Assembly (NCBI GenBank): GCA_025358355.1
Contig: JANYJX010000045.1
Span: forward strand, 1-57,391
Origin: Actinomycetes bacterium
GTDB lineage: Bacteria; Actinomycetota; Thermoleophilia; Gaiellales; Gaiellaceae
DNA length: 57,391 bases
Direction of reading: 5' to 3'
The notes beneath the pieces were generated by a model. That model had not been told where the DNA came from, made no database searches, and saw only the letters and a list, made by a program, of their open reading frames with translations. The position numbers and the translations under genes are program-made. Of this stretch, positions 31,046 to 39,662 are shown piece after piece; the first letter of the stretch is position 1, and every line of letters begins with the position of its first letter.

Positions 31046-32229
31046 CGTCCCCGTCGAGCCTTGCTAGCCGCCTCGAGCTGCGCGACGTACGCGGCTGCGT
31101 TCGCCTCCCAGCGGTAGGCAACGTACCGGCGCCTCGCAGCATGAACCCGGGCCTGCGCCGCTTCCGGGTCGGCCGCCACATCGAGCAGCGCCTCGGCAAG
31201 TGCGTCCTCGTCACCAGCCTGGAAAAAGCGCACCTCGTCGTCGGAGAAATGGGCGCGTAGCGTCGGAAGATCGGACACGACCGCCGGGATCCCGAGCGCG
31301 ACGTATTCGAAGAGCTTGGTCGAGAGCGCGAACCGGTTCAGCCGCGTTGGGAGATTCGGCACGACGCCGACTGACGCCCCGTTCACCGCGTCGAGCACAC
31401 CGCGCCGCGACTGCTGCACAACATGGGTGAGCCGATCGGCGAGCCCGAGCTCGGTCGCCCGCCGGAGGACAGCCGGAACGGCGTCGCCGTCTCCGTAGAT
31501 CTCCAGCTGTAGCGTCGGGATCGTCGCCGCCGCGATCGCCGCCGCCGAAACGAGCAGCTCGATCCCGTAGTGCGGCGTGACCGTTCCGTGGTAGACGACG
31601 CGGAACGGGTCTGTCGAGGCCTCGCGCGCCGCAGGCAGCAGCCGCTCGTCGAGCGTGTTCATCACGACACTCGTCCGTTCCGGCGGGACTCCGCGTGCGA
31701 TCAGCTCGGCGCGATACGGCTCGTGCACCGTGAGAACGTGATCTGCCGAGCACGTCGCAGTCTTCTCGACCCGACGCAGCAGCCGATCGGCGAGCCCGGC
31801 GCCACGGCGATCGCCGAAACGCGAATCGAACATGTCGGGCGCCAGATCGTGGATGTCCATGACCACGCCCGCGCCGCGCAGCTTGGGAACGAGCGCAGCG
31901 AGCATCAGGAAGTCAGGCGGGTTGTGGATCTCGACCACGTTGTACGGCCGGCGGAGGTGCAGGCGGGCCACCTTCACGGTGGCGAGCACCGTAAACGCGA
32001 TGTACTCCACGATCGTGCCGAGGAAGCCGAGGCCGCGACGATGCGACACCGGCAAGCGGAAGACGCGGGCACCGCCGTCGAGCAGCTCTGTTGACGCCTC
32101 GCCGGGCGTCCGGAGCGCGACGACATCAACCTCGAAACCGGCATCCAGCGCCGCGCTGACCTGCGCCATCACCCGCGGGTCAGCCGGCACGCCACTGTGA
32201 ACCACCGTGCAGAGCCGTCGCGCGCTCAC
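31042..32229 (-). CDS. Glycosyltransferase family 4 (GT-B)
   Basis: 395-residue retaining glycosyltransferase. The N-terminal half has HSGVPADPRVMAQVSAALDAGF and VVEIHNPPDFL. The C-terminal donor domain has VVYHGTVTPHYGIELLV and the ALSTKLFEYVALGIPAVVSD motif that binds the nucleotide sugar. It is cytoplasmic or membrane-associated and assembles the repeat unit with its operon partners. GTG start, overlapping the upstream gene by four bases. Confidence 0.9.
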   Translation of the reverse strand: MSARRLCTVVHSGVPADPRVMAQVSAALDAGFEVDVVALRTPGEASTELLDGGARVFRLPVSHRRGLGFLGTIVEYIAFTVLATVKVARLHLRRPYNVVEIHNPPDFLMLAALVPKLRGAGVVMDIHDLAPDMFDSRFGDRRGAGLADRLLRRVEKTATCSADHVLTVHEPYRAELIARGVPPERTSVVMNTLDERLLPAAREASTDPFRVVYHGTVTPHYGIELLVSAAAIAAATIPTLQLEIYGDGDAVPAVLRRATELGLADRLTHVVQQSRRGVLDAVNGASVGVVPNLPTRLNRFALSTKLFEYVALGIPAVVSDLPTLRAHFSDDEVRFFQAGDEDALAEALLDVAADPEAAQARVHAARRRYVAYRWEANAAAYVAQLEAASKARRGR

Positions 32230-33176
32230 GCTCGACCCGCCTTCGCGAGGACCGTCTCGTACACCTCGAGGATCTTCCGCGCGATAATCGGCCGTGAGTA
32301 CCCGGCGGCGCGCTCCCGCAACTCGGCCGGCCGCCCGACGCGGAGAGCGGCGACGATCGCACCGCCGATCGCCGCGGGCTCGCGCTCCACGATCGCGCAG
32401 CCGGGCAAGCCCGCGAGGACAGTAGGAACATCTCCGACCGCGACCGAGACGACCGGCGTGCAGCTTGCAAGCGCCTCGCGCAGAGTGACGGGCGAGCCCT
32501 CGTTATCGGAGGTCAGCACAGCGACATCGACCGCAGCCAGCACGGTGGCCACGACGGCGCGAGAAAGTCCTTCGAGGCTTGTCGCGCGCAGCTCGGGAAC
32601 GACCGCGCGAGCGCACTCGACACCCGCGTCGAACAGATCGGCCCGCTTGAGTCTCACCGCCCGCGAGCCGAGCAGTAGCGCGTACGGCCCATCTTCCGGC
32701 CAGCCCAACGTGCGGCGCGCCTCAGCTCGGTCGCGCGGACGAAAGACATCGGTGTCGACGGCCGCCGGCACGATCGTCGCGTCGCGCAGCCTGAGGTGGT
32801 CGGCGAGTTGCGTGCTCACGAAGATCGGCGCCGAGAGGCGGGCGACTCCCCACGAGACCGCGGCCTGCCAGGGAATCTCTCCGCTGCAGTCGCTGCCGTG
32901 GAACGTCGTCACGACGGGCGCGCGCCGCTGACAAAGCGCGACGGCGCCCGTCAGCCCGTAGTGCGCATGCACAAGATCGGGGCGCTGCTCCCGCACGATG
33001 CGCCGAACGGCACGAACCGCTCGCAGATAGCTCCTCTTGCTCGCGCGGCCATCGAAGAAGAGCACCTCGACGTCGACACCAAGCGCCCGCAGATCCTCGA
33101 CCTGTTCCTTCACGAAGATGCCGAACACCGGACGCGCGTCGGTCGGATACATGTTCGTGAGGACGACGACTCGCAT
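32226..33176 (-). CDS. Glycosyltransferase family 4 (GT-B)
   Basis: 316-residue glycosyltransferase, short for the family. The acceptor domain contains TNMYPTDARPVFGIFVKEQV and DLVHAHYGLTGA. The donor site has the E-x7-E motif in SDNEGSPVTLREALAS. It likely transfers one sugar of the surface repeat unit. It starts at ATG 33176, 5 bp after the preceding gene of the operon, and overlaps the next gene by 4 bp. Confidence 0.9.
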   Translation of the reverse strand: MRVVVLTNMYPTDARPVFGIFVKEQVEDLRALGVDVEVLFFDGRASKRSYLRAVRAVRRIVREQRPDLVHAHYGLTGAVALCQRRAPVVTTFHGSDCSGEIPWQAAVSWGVARLSAPIFVSTQLADHLRLRDATIVPAAVDTDVFRPRDRAEARRTLGWPEDGPYALLLGSRAVRLKRADLFDAGVECARAVVPELRATSLEGLSRAVVATVLAAVDVAVLTSDNEGSPVTLREALASCTPVVSVAVGDVPTVLAGLPGCAIVEREPAAIGGAIVAALRVGRPAELRERAAGYSRPIIARKILEVYETVLAKAGRA

Positions 33177-33181
33177 CTTCG

Positions 33182-34282
33182 TCAGCCAAGCTCCGCGAAG
33201 AGCGCTGCGTAGCGGTCGATCATCTTGTCGGCGGTGAAGTCGCGCTCGTACGACTCGTGCGCCGCGCGTCCCAGAGAGGCCGCACGGCCGCGGTCGCGCC
33301 CAAGCCCGACGATCGCCGCAACCAGGCCGTCGAAGTCATCCGCCGCGACAACGATCCCAGTCTCCCCCGAGCGGATCAGCTCACCAACCCCGCCGACATC
33401 GGTCGCCACCACCGGTCGCGCCGCCGCCATCGCTTCCAGGATCACGAGCGGGAGGCATTCGGCGCTGCTCGTCAACACAACGAGGTCTGCGGCAGCGATC
33501 AAGTCCGGGATGTCCGACCGCTCGCCGAGCGCGACGACAACTCCCTTGCTCGACGCAGCCCCGCGACGCACGAGCTCGAGATCAGGGCCAGCCCCGGCGA
33601 CGAAACCGCGGACAGTCGGCTCCTGCGCGGCTGCGGCAAGGACGGCGTCGATGAAGAGCCGAACGCGCTTCTCGGGCCGGAGCGTCGCCACCAGCCCGAC
33701 GACGAAGCAGTCGTCGCCGAAACCGAGATCCGTGCGCGTCTCGGCCCGTGACCGACCGGCGACCTGGTCGGGCACGCCGTTCGGGATCACCGAGATCCGC
33801 TGCGACGCATAGCCGACCTCGATCATCGCCGGCACCTGGCTCGTGCTGATCGAGACCGCATGATCGACCCGTGGGGCGAACCGCCGGTAGGCGAGGCGAT
33901 GGTGGAGTGGCATCGCGCGGAGTCGTTCCTGCCCGCCGTGCTCGAGGGCCACGTGGAGACCACCAGTTCGACGCGCGGTCGCGGCACCGACCAGATGCGC
34001 GTCGACGCTCTGCGTGACCACGATCCTCAGCTGGCGCGCGGCTAAGCGCACGGCGCGGCGCATCCCAATCACATCGATCCTGGAACGCAGCCCAGCGGTC
34101 GATGTCGGCACGCCATGGGCGCGTAGCTCAGCCGCGAATCGCCCTTCCTTGCGCAGGGCAATCACCTCGGTGTCGAAACCACGCTCGACGAGCCCTGGCG
34201 CGAGTTGTGCGAGGTGGCGCTGGAAACCGCCGACGGTCAACTCGGAGCACAGGAACACGAGCTTGGGCTCGGGTGTCGTCAC
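33182..34282 (-). CDS. Glycosyltransferase family 4 (GT-B)
   Basis: 366-residue glycosyltransferase with an N-terminal LCSELTVGGFQRHLAQLAPGL, typical of GT4 enzymes that handle lipid-linked acceptors, and the E-x7-E motif in SSAECLPLVILEAMAA. A VATLRPEKRVRLFIDA strand-helix unit marks the start of the donor domain. GTG start overlapping the upstream gene stop. Third glycosyltransferase of the leftward operon. Confidence 0.9.
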   Translation of the reverse strand: MTTPEPKLVFLCSELTVGGFQRHLAQLAPGLVERGFDTEVIALRKEGRFAAELRAHGVPTSTAGLRSRIDVIGMRRAVRLAARQLRIVVTQSVDAHLVGAATARRTGGLHVALEHGGQERLRAMPLHHRLAYRRFAPRVDHAVSISTSQVPAMIEVGYASQRISVIPNGVPDQVAGRSRAETRTDLGFGDDCFVVGLVATLRPEKRVRLFIDAVLAAAAQEPTVRGFVAGAGPDLELVRRGAASSKGVVVALGERSDIPDLIAAADLVVLTSSAECLPLVILEAMAAARPVVATDVGGVGELIRSGETGIVVAADDFDGLVAAIVGLGRDRGRAASLGRAAHESYERDFTADKMIDRYAALFAELG

Positions 34283-35385
34283 GCCGTCGTGCCACCTGCG
34301 ACGAGTCGCTCGTAGAGGTCGAGATGCGCACGCGCAACCGCGTCGGCGCCGTACCCGAGCGCTCGCTCCCGGCCCTCGGCCACGTACGTCGCGGCGGCTG
34401 GGTCGCCGTTCAGGATCCCGATCACCGCAGTCGTGAGGCGATCCGGCGCCTCCGCTGGAACCAAGGTGGCGGCACCACTGGCTAGTGCGGACACGCCCCC
34501 GACGTCGGCGACGACGATGGGGACGCCCACAGCCCAGGCCTCCGTCAGCGTCATCGGCGCGACCTCGTACCGCGATGGCATCACGATAACCGAGGCGCGC
34601 GCCATTTCCGCCGCGATCGCGTCGGGCGAGAGCAGGCCGCGAATCGAGACGCCGTCGGACGCGCCGTCGGCTTCCTCGTGCTCAGGGAATCCCGCGGCGA
34701 CAAGCGTGGCATCGGGGACGGCGGCGCGGATACCGGGCCACGACGCCTGCAGCAGATCCCAGCCCTTGATCCGCCGGGCTCCACCGCAGTACAGGACGCG
34801 CGCAGGCTCAGGTGCGGCGGCAGTCGCATAGAAGGCCTCGTCGACGATATTCGGGATATGCGCAAAACGCTGGGGCTGGCACGGAAGGTTCACACGCCAG
34901 TCGGGGTGAACCCCAATGACGGCGTCCGCGCGCGTCAGAACCTGCCGCAGGAGCCTGTCTCGCAGCCGCATCCGCGCCAGGCGACCGAGCCCGGAGTACG
35001 ACGCGACGGTGTCCTCTCGCAAGTTTCCATGCGCGGTCACAACGCGCGGCACGCCGGCAAAATCACAGGCCGGGAGACCGCCGATGAGGAGCCCTTGCCC
35101 GTGCACAACATCAGGGTCGAGATCGCGAATCGCGTTCCGGGCGGCGCGGCGCCAGGGCGCCAGGCTCGTCAGGAGTGACAGGCGGTCCTCAAAACCAAGA
35201 TGCGTGACAGGGATGCCCGCTCTGACGTAGGACGCGGCGACATCCCCGGGGCGGCAGGGTGCGATGACGGCCGGCGACGCGCCCGCCTCGAGCAGCGCGC
35301 GCACGAGGCGATCCGCACTGGACTCGACCCCGCCGTGCGGGTTGCGCTGCTCGGTCGGAAAGTCCGAGACGACTACGACGCGAAT
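34279..35385 (-). CDS. Glycosyltransferase family 4, apparent ATT start
   Basis: About 368-residue GT-B enzyme. The N-terminus RVVVVSDFPTEQRNPHGGVE is the usual first strand and glycine loop, and the donor motif E-x7-E is in PSRYEVAPMTLTEAWA. No ATG, GTG or TTG lies in frame upstream without running deep into the preceding gene. The codon immediately before RVVVV is ATT (35383-35385), which overlaps the end of the upstream Wzy-like gene by 13 bp. I annotate from that codon; the exact start is uncertain, the gene is not. Confidence 0.85.
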   Translation of the reverse strand: MRVVVVSDFPTEQRNPHGGVESSADRLVRALLEAGASPAVIAPCRPGDVAASYVRAGIPVTHLGFEDRLSLLTSLAPWRRAARNAIRDLDPDVVHGQGLLIGGLPACDFAGVPRVVTAHGNLREDTVASYSGLGRLARMRLRDRLLRQVLTRADAVIGVHPDWRVNLPCQPQRFAHIPNIVDEAFYATAAAPEPARVLYCGGARRIKGWDLLQASWPGIRAAVPDATLVAAGFPEHEEADGASDGVSIRGLLSPDAIAAEMARASVIVMPSRYEVAPMTLTEAWAVGVPIVVADVGGVSALASGAATLVPAEAPDRLTTAVIGILNGDPAAATYVAEGRERALGYGADAVARAHLDLYERLVAGGTTA

Positions 35386-36812
35386 GTCGCGACATCTCCC
35401 TCGCGTACGACAGGTCGCACGAGGCCGAGGAACAACCAGACCATGGCCGGCACGTACGAGAAGAACCGGTAGTCGATCGTCGCGCCCGTGAGCACGAGGA
35501 CGGCCACCACCGCCGGCGCGCCAACGAGGAGCCAGCGTTCGGGCGACGGCGCCCTCGCCCGTCGCACACTCAGCACGCACAACGTCGCCGACGGAAGCAG
35601 CAGGAGCAGCAGCCCGAGGCCCCCGTATTGCACGAGGATCGTGAGGTAGGTGTCGTGGCTTGTCGTCTCGTCGACGCTCAACGAGAGGGCACGCGCATCG
35701 GCCTTGAAGCTCTCCGTCTTGACCCGGTCGAACGACTCGTAGCCCCAGCCGAGCAACGGCCTCCGCGCGGCCAGCCGCAGCGACAGATCCTGCAGGATCA
35801 CGCGCGCTTGGACGTTGCTCGTCTTCGCGACTCGGGTCTGGTACACGGTCGAGTTGGTGATGTGCGGCCACAGGACAACGAGAGCGAGTGCCGCCACGAC
35901 CAGCGCTCCAACCGCCACCACCCGCGTTCTGCTGTTCAGGATCAGGACGACGATCGCGATTGACGCGGTGGCGAGGATCGGCCCGCGGGTCAGCGTGAAC
36001 ATCACGCCGGGAACGCCGAGGAGAATCACCGCCTTCGACAATCGCCGGAGCTCGTCCGGCCCGTTCCATGCAAGGATCGCGATCGAGACCACGACCCCGG
36101 CGCCCACGAACGCGCCCAGCGTCGCGGGATTCGCGAGCGTCCCGACCGAGCGCGCGAGACCGAGGTGCCAGGTGTCGTCGTGCCAGAGGTTCCAGCCCGT
36201 CGCCCACTCGACGATCGACATCAACGCCTCGACCGCGCACGAGAGCAGGAAGACCCTCACGACGCGCGTCGCAGTCAGCCATTCCGTCGCCCGGAAGGCG
36301 ACAAAGTAATAGAGGAGAGGCCCGAGAGCCACGTTCAGAAACAGCACCTTGAAGGACGACACCGTCGCGGTGTGCCAGAGGTTCGTGGTCACGAAGAACG
36401 AGCCTGTGACCAGAAGCACGTAGGCGCCCGGGAGATAGTCGAACCACTCCCGCGGCCTGCCGATCGCGGGCCGGAGGAGCGTCTGGCACAACACGATCGC
36501 GGCCGGCGCGGTGAACAAGGCCAGGTCGAGGGCATGCCCGGTCGCCGTGTTCGGGGCGGCCTGAACGAGCGGTGCGAGAATCAGCCACGCCAGAAAGACC
36601 TGCTCCGCGGTGATCGTGAAAAGGATCACCCCGCCCGCCAGCCCGACCAGCAAGACGAGCGGCATGGGGATATAGCCGGGCTCGATCCGCGAGACGTACC
36701 GGCCTGCCGCGAGGCCGACGAAGAGCATCGAGAGCCCCATCGCGACGACCAAGGCACGCGGCCCTGCGAGCGGGCCAGCAAGCGGGCCGCGGTGCAGAAG
36801 ACGGGTCATCAT
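35373..36812 (-). CDS. O-antigen ligase/polymerase (Wzy/WaaL-like)
   Basis: 479-residue polytopic membrane protein with about 10-12 hydrophobic segments and the Wzy_C region RRPLLGWGYESF followed by ETTSHDTYLTILVQYGGLG. It is the first gene of the six-gene leftward operon and the second protein of this type in the window (the other at 15230 has a TPR tail, this one does not). It starts ATGATG at 36812, only 9 bp after a TATACT element, so the mRNA may be leaderless. Confidence 0.86.
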   Translation of the reverse strand: MMTRLLHRGPLAGPLAGPRALVVAMGLSMLFVGLAAGRYVSRIEPGYIPMPLVLLVGLAGGVILFTITAEQVFLAWLILAPLVQAAPNTATGHALDLALFTAPAAIVLCQTLLRPAIGRPREWFDYLPGAYVLLVTGSFFVTTNLWHTATVSSFKVLFLNVALGPLLYYFVAFRATEWLTATRVVRVFLLSCAVEALMSIVEWATGWNLWHDDTWHLGLARSVGTLANPATLGAFVGAGVVVSIAILAWNGPDELRRLSKAVILLGVPGVMFTLTRGPILATASIAIVVLILNSRTRVVAVGALVVAALALVVLWPHITNSTVYQTRVAKTSNVQARVILQDLSLRLAARRPLLGWGYESFDRVKTESFKADARALSLSVDETTSHDTYLTILVQYGGLGLLLLLLPSATLCVLSVRRARAPSPERWLLVGAPAVVAVLVLTGATIDYRFFSYVPAMVWLFLGLVRPVVREGDVATFAS

Positions 36813-36821
36813 TCGAACCTC

Positions 36822-36850
36822 AGTATAGGAAGGGACGTTCGGGCATCCAT
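36822..36850 (-). promoter_or_regulatory. Candidate promoter of the leftward glycan operon
   Basis: TATACT on the minus strand (36827-36822) is a good -10 element. The -35 region, ATGGAT at 36850-36845 with a 17-bp spacer, is weak. The -10 lies 9 bp before the ATG at 36812, a spacing seen for leaderless actinobacterial transcripts. Confidence 0.45.
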
Positions 36851-36911
36851 CACCCGCAGGCCGGTGCGGGGACTGGATCTACGCGGGTTTTTCACTATCG
36901 TCAAGCCGGGG

Positions 36912-38102
36912 ATGGCACATGAGCGAGCAGCCGGTCGCGAGGACGGCTCGGAAGCGGCGACCGGGGTGCTTGGACCGTGGCCCGCCGTTGACCGTCTCCT
37001 CGATCGCGCGACGATGGAAGGCGTCGTCGCGCACAAACTCGGGCCGCTTGCGGCGCGGCACCTACGGCAGCAGGGGCGACCGATTCCTCCGTACCTACAG
37101 GCCGCCGAGCGGGCCGCGTCACTCGCGTCGCGGGCCGCAATCCCGCTCCTCGAACGGATTCGGGCGAGCTGCGATCAGCCGCTGATGGTGCTGAAAGGAC
37201 CGGAGGTCGCGCTGTTCTACCCGGACCGCAGACGCCAGTTTTCGGATATCGACATCCTGACGACGGACGCTGCCACGGTGCACCGCGCGCTCATCGCTGC
37301 AGGTTTCGTCGTTGTGCCGGACGAGGACGGGTTCGACTACACGAACCACCATCACGAGCCACCGCTGAAATGGCCGACGATCTGGCTCCGAATCGAGGTG
37401 CACGCGCGCCCGAACTGGCCGCTTTCGGCGACGCCGCCTTCGACCGATACGCTGTTCGCAGCTTCTCAGCCGTCACGCCTCGGCGTGGACGGGATCCTCG
37501 CGCCCGACCTGCATCATCACGCGTTGCTCCTCGCCGCCCACGCGTGGCGTGACGAGCCACTCCATGGGTTGCGACAGCTGCTCGACGTAGCTGCTGTCAC
37601 AGCAGGTCTCGACGAGAATCAGCTGGATCAGACTGCCAACGCGTTTGGGCTCGATCGCGTGTGGGGCACGACGAAGAGCACGGTCGACAGCCTCTTCTAC
37701 GGCCAGCGCCGAACAATCCCACTTCGGTCGTGGGCTCGGCATCTGCCGGCAGTGCGCGAACGCACGATCCTGGAAGGGCACGCAGCGCGTTGGGTTAGCG
37801 GCTTCTGGGAGCTTCCTATCGGCGCCGCTGCCGCGCAGACGGCGCGTGTGATCGCGTCCGAGATCGCCCCTGCGCCCGGCGAGCGCTGGCGCGACAAGCT
37901 GGCACGAATGTCGCGCGCCATCCGCAGCCCGCTCGCCCCGGTCACACGCGGGTCGGCCGACCGGCTCGCGACACCCGCTGCCAAACTAGGCCCCTGCTCG
38001 CCGCCGGTTCAGGACGCCGCGAACCTCGCGGACGAACGACGGGACGAAGGCATAGATCAGACCGGCGTAGACCACGAACACGGCAGCGCCCGCCGCGAGT
38101 AG
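36912..38102 (+). CDS. NTP_transf_5-type nucleotidyltransferase, intact active site
   Basis: 396-residue protein of the uncharacterised nucleotidyltransferase family NTP_transf_5. The pol-beta-type active site reads LMVLKGPEVALFY, then QFSDIDIL, with Lys95, Asp112 and Asp114. A downstream HHHALLLAAHAWRDEPL stretch and a helical C-terminal half follow. In lasso-peptide and HprK/PqqD loci such proteins are tailoring or accessory enzymes of unknown substrate. The last 39 codons overlap the 3' end of the convergent flippase gene, and that tail looks low-complexity. A related protein without the Asp pair is encoded at 42607. Confidence 0.8.
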   Translation: MAHERAAGREDGSEAATGVLGPWPAVDRLLDRATMEGVVAHKLGPLAARHLRQQGRPIPPYLQAAERAASLASRAAIPLLERIRASCDQPLMVLKGPEVALFYPDRRRQFSDIDILTTDAATVHRALIAAGFVVVPDEDGFDYTNHHHEPPLKWPTIWLRIEVHARPNWPLSATPPSTDTLFAASQPSRLGVDGILAPDLHHHALLLAAHAWRDEPLHGLRQLLDVAAVTAGLDENQLDQTANAFGLDRVWGTTKSTVDSLFYGQRRTIPLRSWARHLPAVRERTILEGHAARWVSGFWELPIGAAAAQTARVIASEIAPAPGERWRDKLARMSRAIRSPLAPVTRGSADRLATPAAKLGPCSPPVQDAANLADERRDEGIDQTGVDHEHGSARRE

Positions 38103-39512
38103 CCGCACAACCGCCGGCGCCCCGGCATGCAGCAGAAGCTGCTGCAGCCCGTAGCCGGCGGCGGCCGCTGCGAGCCCGAACGGCAGCATCGCGCCGGACG
38201 CCCACAACGCTGACCCAAGCGGCACCTGCGCACGACGAGTCGTGATCCACGTGTCGGGCAGCACCAGAAGCCATTTCGCGGCAGCGAAGAACCCGGCGAC
38301 GCCGAGAATGCCCCATGGCAGCCCGCTCGCGAACGCTCCCAGCGTGATGATCGACGTGAAGATGCTGATCCGCAGCACGGTTCCTGCGTGGCCACGCGCC
38401 TGGAGGATCGTCGAGTTGAGCGCGATCAGCGAATGGCCGAGACCTGCGAGGCACAGCAGCCGGATCACCGGGACCGCCGGCAGCCATTTCGCCGGGAGGA
38501 CGACGCGGACGAGATCCGGGGCGACAACGAGGATCGCGAAGAACGCCGGGTTCAGGAGCGTCGCCGTGAGCCGCTTGCTGCGGAGCCACGCTGCCTTGAG
38601 CCGCTCGGGGTCATGCTGCAGGCGCGCGAGCGCCGGCGCCACGACGCCGTAGATCGGCAGGTTGATGCGCGACAGCGGCGTGAACATGATGTTGTACGAG
38701 ATCCCGTAGATACCTAGGCTCGTTGCCCCCAGAAAGCGGCCGACAAGCGTGTTGTCGGCGTTCAGGTTGGCGTAGTTCAGCAGGCGTGTCCCGGTGAGCT
38801 TGAGGCCGAACCCACCCATCGTGCGCAGGCTCTCGAACGAGAACGTGAGGCTCGGCCGCCAGGTCGAGAAGCGCCACAGAAGAGCGGTCGCGGCGGCGGT
38901 CGAGGCAAGCGAATTGGCGACGATCGCCCATGCGCCGCCACCGCTGATCGCGACGACGAGCGCGGTCGCAGCGCCGACGAGAACGCCGACAATCTGGCGA
39001 ATCTCGAGGCTGCGATACGCGAGCTTCCGGTTCAGGAGCGCGGTCTGGGTCTGCGAGAGCGCGGCTAGCGGGAAGCTCAGGGAGAGGACGATGACCAGGC
39101 TCCGCACCTGCGGCTGGCCGAAGAACCTCGCCACCTCGCCCGCAACCGCGACCGTGAACGCGACGATCACGGCGGCGATGGCCATCGACATCCAGAAGAC
39201 GGTCGATCGATCCTGCTCCGTGATCGTCCGGCGCTGCACGAGTGCCGCACCGAGGCCGACGTCGGTGAACAACGTGATCAGGCCGGCGAACACCATCGCC
39301 ATCGCCGCAACGCCGTAGTCCCGGGGCGTTAGCAGGCGGGCCAGCACGAGCACAACACCGAACCGCGTGCCCTCGGAGATGGCCATCGTGATCACCTTCC
39401 ACTTCAGCCCGGTGGCGACGACACCGCCGAGGCTACCCCGCGTGTCGTCGTCTAATGCATCGTCCGGAGAGGAGATCTTCTCAGCGGCGGGCTGCGACGT
39501 CATCGCTCTCAC
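37986..39512 (-). CDS. Second Wzx-like flippase (MOP superfamily)
   Basis: 508-residue polytopic membrane protein of the polysaccharide transporter family. It has an N-terminal hydrophilic lead of about 30 residues, then LKWKVITMAISEGTRFGVVLVLARLLTPRDYGVAAMA and a second repeat with NLNADNTLVGRFLGATSLGIYG. The latter is typical of Wzx/TuaB/WzxC proteins. It lies alone on the minus strand between the two halves of the NTP_transf_5/PqqD/HprK cluster, so it may export that cluster's product rather than that of the leftward operon. Confidence 0.87.
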   Translation of the reverse strand: MRAMTSQPAAEKISSPDDALDDDTRGSLGGVVATGLKWKVITMAISEGTRFGVVLVLARLLTPRDYGVAAMAMVFAGLITLFTDVGLGAALVQRRTITEQDRSTVFWMSMAIAAVIVAFTVAVAGEVARFFGQPQVRSLVIVLSLSFPLAALSQTQTALLNRKLAYRSLEIRQIVGVLVGAATALVVAISGGGAWAIVANSLASTAAATALLWRFSTWRPSLTFSFESLRTMGGFGLKLTGTRLLNYANLNADNTLVGRFLGATSLGIYGISYNIMFTPLSRINLPIYGVVAPALARLQHDPERLKAAWLRSKRLTATLLNPAFFAILVVAPDLVRVVLPAKWLPAVPVIRLLCLAGLGHSLIALNSTILQARGHAGTVLRISIFTSIITLGAFASGLPWGILGVAGFFAAAKWLLVLPDTWITTRRAQVPLGSALWASGAMLPFGLAAAAAGYGLQQLLLHAGAPAVVRLLAAGAAVFVVYAGLIYAFVPSFVREVRGVLNRRRAGA

Positions 39513-39567
39513 GATAGTGGTCCCCGCTCAGGAGATGAGGATCGGCGCCGAGGATGACGAAACTTGG

Positions 39568-39596
39568 TTGACGCAATCCACAAATGCACCTACGTT
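39568..39596 (+). promoter_or_regulatory. Promoter of the PqqD-HprK-glycosyltransferase operon
   Basis: TTGACG (39568-39573), a 17-bp spacer and TACGTT (39591-39596) form a near-consensus sigma-70 type promoter in the 150-bp gap after the divergent flippase start. The predicted transcript would have a leader of about 60 nt before the ATG at 39663. Confidence 0.55.
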
Positions 39597-39662
39597 GAGA
39601 CGCGGGACGTTCGATTTCTGCACGCGTTCCAAAAGCTCATCGACCACGAGGCGGGGACCCGA

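Noticed and set aside
34279-36588. 769-codon extension of the glycosyltransferase frame
   Set aside because: The added N-terminal 400 codons are the Wzy-like gene in the wrong frame; only the region from about 35385 is glycosyltransferase-like.
36165-36911. Upstream extension of the nucleotidyltransferase frame
   Set aside because: It is antisense to the Wzy-like gene; the family-like sequence begins near ATG 36912.
39564-39662. N-terminal 33-codon extension of the PqqD protein from TTG 39564
   Set aside because: It overlaps the likely promoter and is unlike PqqD N-termini; ATG 39663 has a ribosome binding site.
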